Assembly: GCF_021234875.1 (NCBI RefSeq)
Contig: NZ_JAJQVM010000001.1
Span: forward strand, 62,001-126,000
Source of the DNA: Marinibactrum halimedae
GTDB lineage: Bacteria > Pseudomonadota > Gammaproteobacteria > Pseudomonadales > Cellvibrionaceae
Direction: 5' to 3'
Length of the DNA: 64,000 nucleotides
Part shown: piece after piece, positions 62,242-64,000 of the stretch
Layout of the letters: each line of letters opens with the position of its first letter
How positions within the stretch are numbered: the first letter of the stretch is position 1
Made by a program: the position numbers and the translations under genes
The notes under the pieces: generated by a model
Told to the model about the DNA's origin: nothing
The model's database searches: none
What the model saw: the letters and a program-made list of their open reading frames with translations, nothing else

Positions 62242-64000
62242 TTAGAGGGTACTCAACTCGCACTCCATGCAAACGGCATAGACACCTCGGCGATCATTAA
62301 AGGTATCCAGTAACTGCCATGGGCCCATCACGGATTGCCAGTACTGCATTAAGCTTTGAGGAATCCATTGCGTGCCGAGTGGCTCGGTTGGAATACCGTT
62401 AACAGAGGCCGCCTTGTTCAATTCACGTAAGATTTCTTCTGCTGGGGTTAACGGCAACTGAAGTGTTTTTGTACGAAAGTCACTGGTTCCGGCGAGTTTG
62501 GCCGCCGCTTCCACCGCTTCATTCAAGGTTCCTAGCTTATCCACTAAACCCAGCTCCAGTGCTTTGGTGCCACTCCAAACACGCCCTTGCGCAATGTTGT
62601 GTACCGCCTCTGGAGTGGTGTTGCGTGCCTCGGCCACTAAAGCGAGGAATTGTTGGTAAATGTGATTAACCCCTTCTTGAATCACTCTTTGTGCCATGGG
62701 GTCGAGTGGGCGGTCGGCACGTAGAGCACCTGCGAGCTTGGTGGTGCCCAAACCGTCGGTGGTGATACCGGCTTTTTCGAGTGTACCTTCTAATGTGGGG
62801 AAGGCCCCGAAAACGCCGATGGAGCCAGTGATCGTAGTGGGGGTTGCCCAGATTTCATCGGCAGCAGTCGCCATCCAGTACCCTCCAGAGGCGGCAACAC
62901 TGCCCATGGAAACAATGACGGGAATGCCTTGTTCTTTCAGGTCAAGTAAGCCTTGGCGAATTTCTTCCGAGGCGTAAGCGCTGCCACCGCCGCTGTCGAT
63001 GCGAACCACCACGGCTTTGATGGATTGATCTTCTTCAACCTGTTCTAACAGACGTTGAAAGCTTTTGTCACCAATATTACCCGCAGGCTGATGGCCATCA
63101 GAGATGGTACCGCTGGCCACAATAATCGCAATATGATCGCCTAGGTGAGGCGTGGCAGGTTTCATGGCGGACAAGTATTGCTGGTAGCTTAAACCTTTAT
63201 AGGTGTGTTTCTTTTCGTCTTTACCGTATTCGTTAATGAGGCTGCTTTCCCAGTCTTTGTGGGTCGAAATTTTATCCACAAGCCCAGTGTTCAATGCCAG
63301 TTTGGCGGTATCGCCATTAACCGCTTGCAGTGCAACATCCATGTCATTGACGAATTCGTTCACCGCACCGGTGGGTAAATCACGCAGGGCCTCTACTTCG
63401 CTGGTGTACACGCTCCAGAGTTCATTGAGCCACATTTCATTATGTTCGCGAGAAGACTCTGACATGTTTTCACGCATGAAGGGTTCCATGGCGTCTTTGA
63501 AGTTACCGACTCGAAAGACGTGCATGTTGATGGCCAGTTTATCGAGTGCGCCCTTAAAGTAGTTTCGGTAACGGCTAAAGCCGGTTAGCAGTACGCTGCC
63601 CATGGGGTTGATGTGAATTTCATCGGCATGAACCGCCAGCAGGTATTGGTGTTGGGAATAGTTGCTACTATAGGCGCGAATGGGCTTACCACTGGCTTTG
63701 AAGTCATCCAACGCATCACCGATTTCTTCCAGTTTACTGATGCCCCCTCCCATAAAACCGTCTAATTCGAGGACGATTTCTTTTACGCGACTGTCGTGTT
63801 TTGCTGCCTCAATGGCTTCAATGACATCACTGACAACGGTTTCCGACTCTTCTTTGTTGTTCTGTTCAAGGAGCTGTGCCATGGGGTCGACGTAACTGCG
63901 TTCGTCCACCAAAATGCCGGTAGGTGCGATAACCAGAGCGGTATTCTCTTTAATTTCGACGCCAGGCTCTGGCCACAGAGAGGCCACCACTAACAGCGCG
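62242..64000 (-). CDS. sppA: signal peptide peptidase SppA (67K type), 5' part outside the window
   Basis: The frame is open through the window end; the coding strand is still translating at 64000 (codons reading Ala-Leu-Leu-Val-Val-Ala, the membrane helix). The visible 586 residues hold two homologous halves. The first half has the catalytic Lys region (VFRVGNFKDAMEPFMR); the second has the nucleophilic Ser in VSMGSVAASGGYWMA, the Ser/Lys dyad layout of E. coli SppA. It digests cleaved signal peptides in the inner membrane. The N-terminal about 25-40 residues lie beyond the window. Confidence 0.95.
   Translation of the reverse strand, partial: ALLVVASLWPEPGVEIKENTALVIAPTGILVDERSYVDPMAQLLEQNNKEESETVVSDVIEAIEAAKHDSRVKEIVLELDGFMGGGISKLEEIGDALDDFKASGKPIRAYSSNYSQHQYLLAVHADEIHINPMGSVLLTGFSRYRNYFKGALDKLAINMHVFRVGNFKDAMEPFMRENMSESSREHNEMWLNELWSVYTSEVEALRDLPTGAVNEFVNDMDVALQAVNGDTAKLALNTGLVDKISTHKDWESSLINEYGKDEKKHTYKGLSYQQYLSAMKPATPHLGDHIAIIVASGTISDGHQPAGNIGDKSFQRLLEQVEEDQSIKAVVVRIDSGGGSAYASEEIRQGLLDLKEQGIPVIVSMGSVAASGGYWMATAADEIWATPTTITGSIGVFGAFPTLEGTLEKAGITTDGLGTTKLAGALRADRPLDPMAQRVIQEGVNHIYQQFLALVAEARNTTPEAVHNIAQGRVWSGTKALELGLVDKLGTLNEAVEAAAKLAGTSDFRTKTLQLPLTPAEEILRELNKAASVNGIPTEPLGTQWIPQSLMQYWQSVMGPWQLLDTFNDRRGVYAVCMECELSTL

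Overview
The window looks like chromosome of a marine-type gammaproteobacterium of moderate GC, probably near the Oceanospirillales/Pseudomonadales. The reasons are the Pseudomonas-like order TPR protein-lolB-ispE-tRNA-Gln-prs-rplY-pth-ychF-tRNA-Met facing hemA-prfA-prmC-moeB, the purM-purN-DUF3108 / DUF2066-hda block, an ExeA/GspB pair, NrdAB class Ia and a VolA-type lipase. No species is claimed.

Layout. 1-7450 is a cell-surface block: the tail of an ExbD-like gene, a TonB-like AgmX/PglI-type protein, and a 1917-residue lipoprotein with a beta-propeller-like region, 12 PKD repeats and a C-terminal fibro-slime domain. 7450-10850 is an AT-rich accessory patch next to tRNA-Met. It holds a minus-strand trio (HTH regulator, 46-residue peptide, five-helix membrane protein) and a graveyard made of an antitoxin-like gene, a zeta-toxin stub cut by an IS66 remnant, two broken genes and an integrase remnant. 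10997-12058 encodes a soluble chemoreceptor with an altered CZB zinc site. 12411-26080 is the conserved core block (translation quality control, PRPP, isoprenoid, haem and lipoprotein-sorting genes, release factor and its methylase). 26089-34000 carries a MATE exporter, a DoxX protein, an RhlB helicase, a REC-REC-GGDEF protein, a thioesterase and dapE. 34845-37000 carries a DEDD exonuclease, an apparent CsrB-family small RNA on the minus strand and a REC-GGDEF protein. 37302-46565 holds nrdBA with NrdR-like boxes, an FbpC-like ATPase, argF, argD and grxD. 46721-64000 holds yejK, a VolA-like lipase, small Cys-rich proteins, yigZ, two unknown genes, gspB/gspA, an SlyD-like isomerase, DUF3108, purN/purM, DUF2066, hda and a 5'-truncated sppA.

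Main discovery. The 690-base gap between the exonuclease and the diguanylate cyclase has no convincing protein. Read on the minus strand it carries about 30 GGA motifs in about 555 nt, many as AAGGA or CAGGAUG in hairpin loops. It ends in a rho-independent terminator whose stem is fully paired only on that strand, and is preceded by a TGTGAG-N6-CTCACG palindrome like a GacA/UvrY site. This is the architecture of the CsrB/RsmZ RNAs that sequester CsrA. Its neighbour is a c-di-GMP synthase candidate, and a second GGDEF protein lies 4 kb away, so the region joins two regulators of surface versus planktonic life.

Secondary themes are four independent short tandem arrays (15, 15, 17 and 18 bp units), a promoter with a terminator-like hairpin at the predicted 5' end of the argD transcript, and an ispE reading frame that ends inside tRNA-Gln. 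All calls come from reading the sequence; no database search was run.
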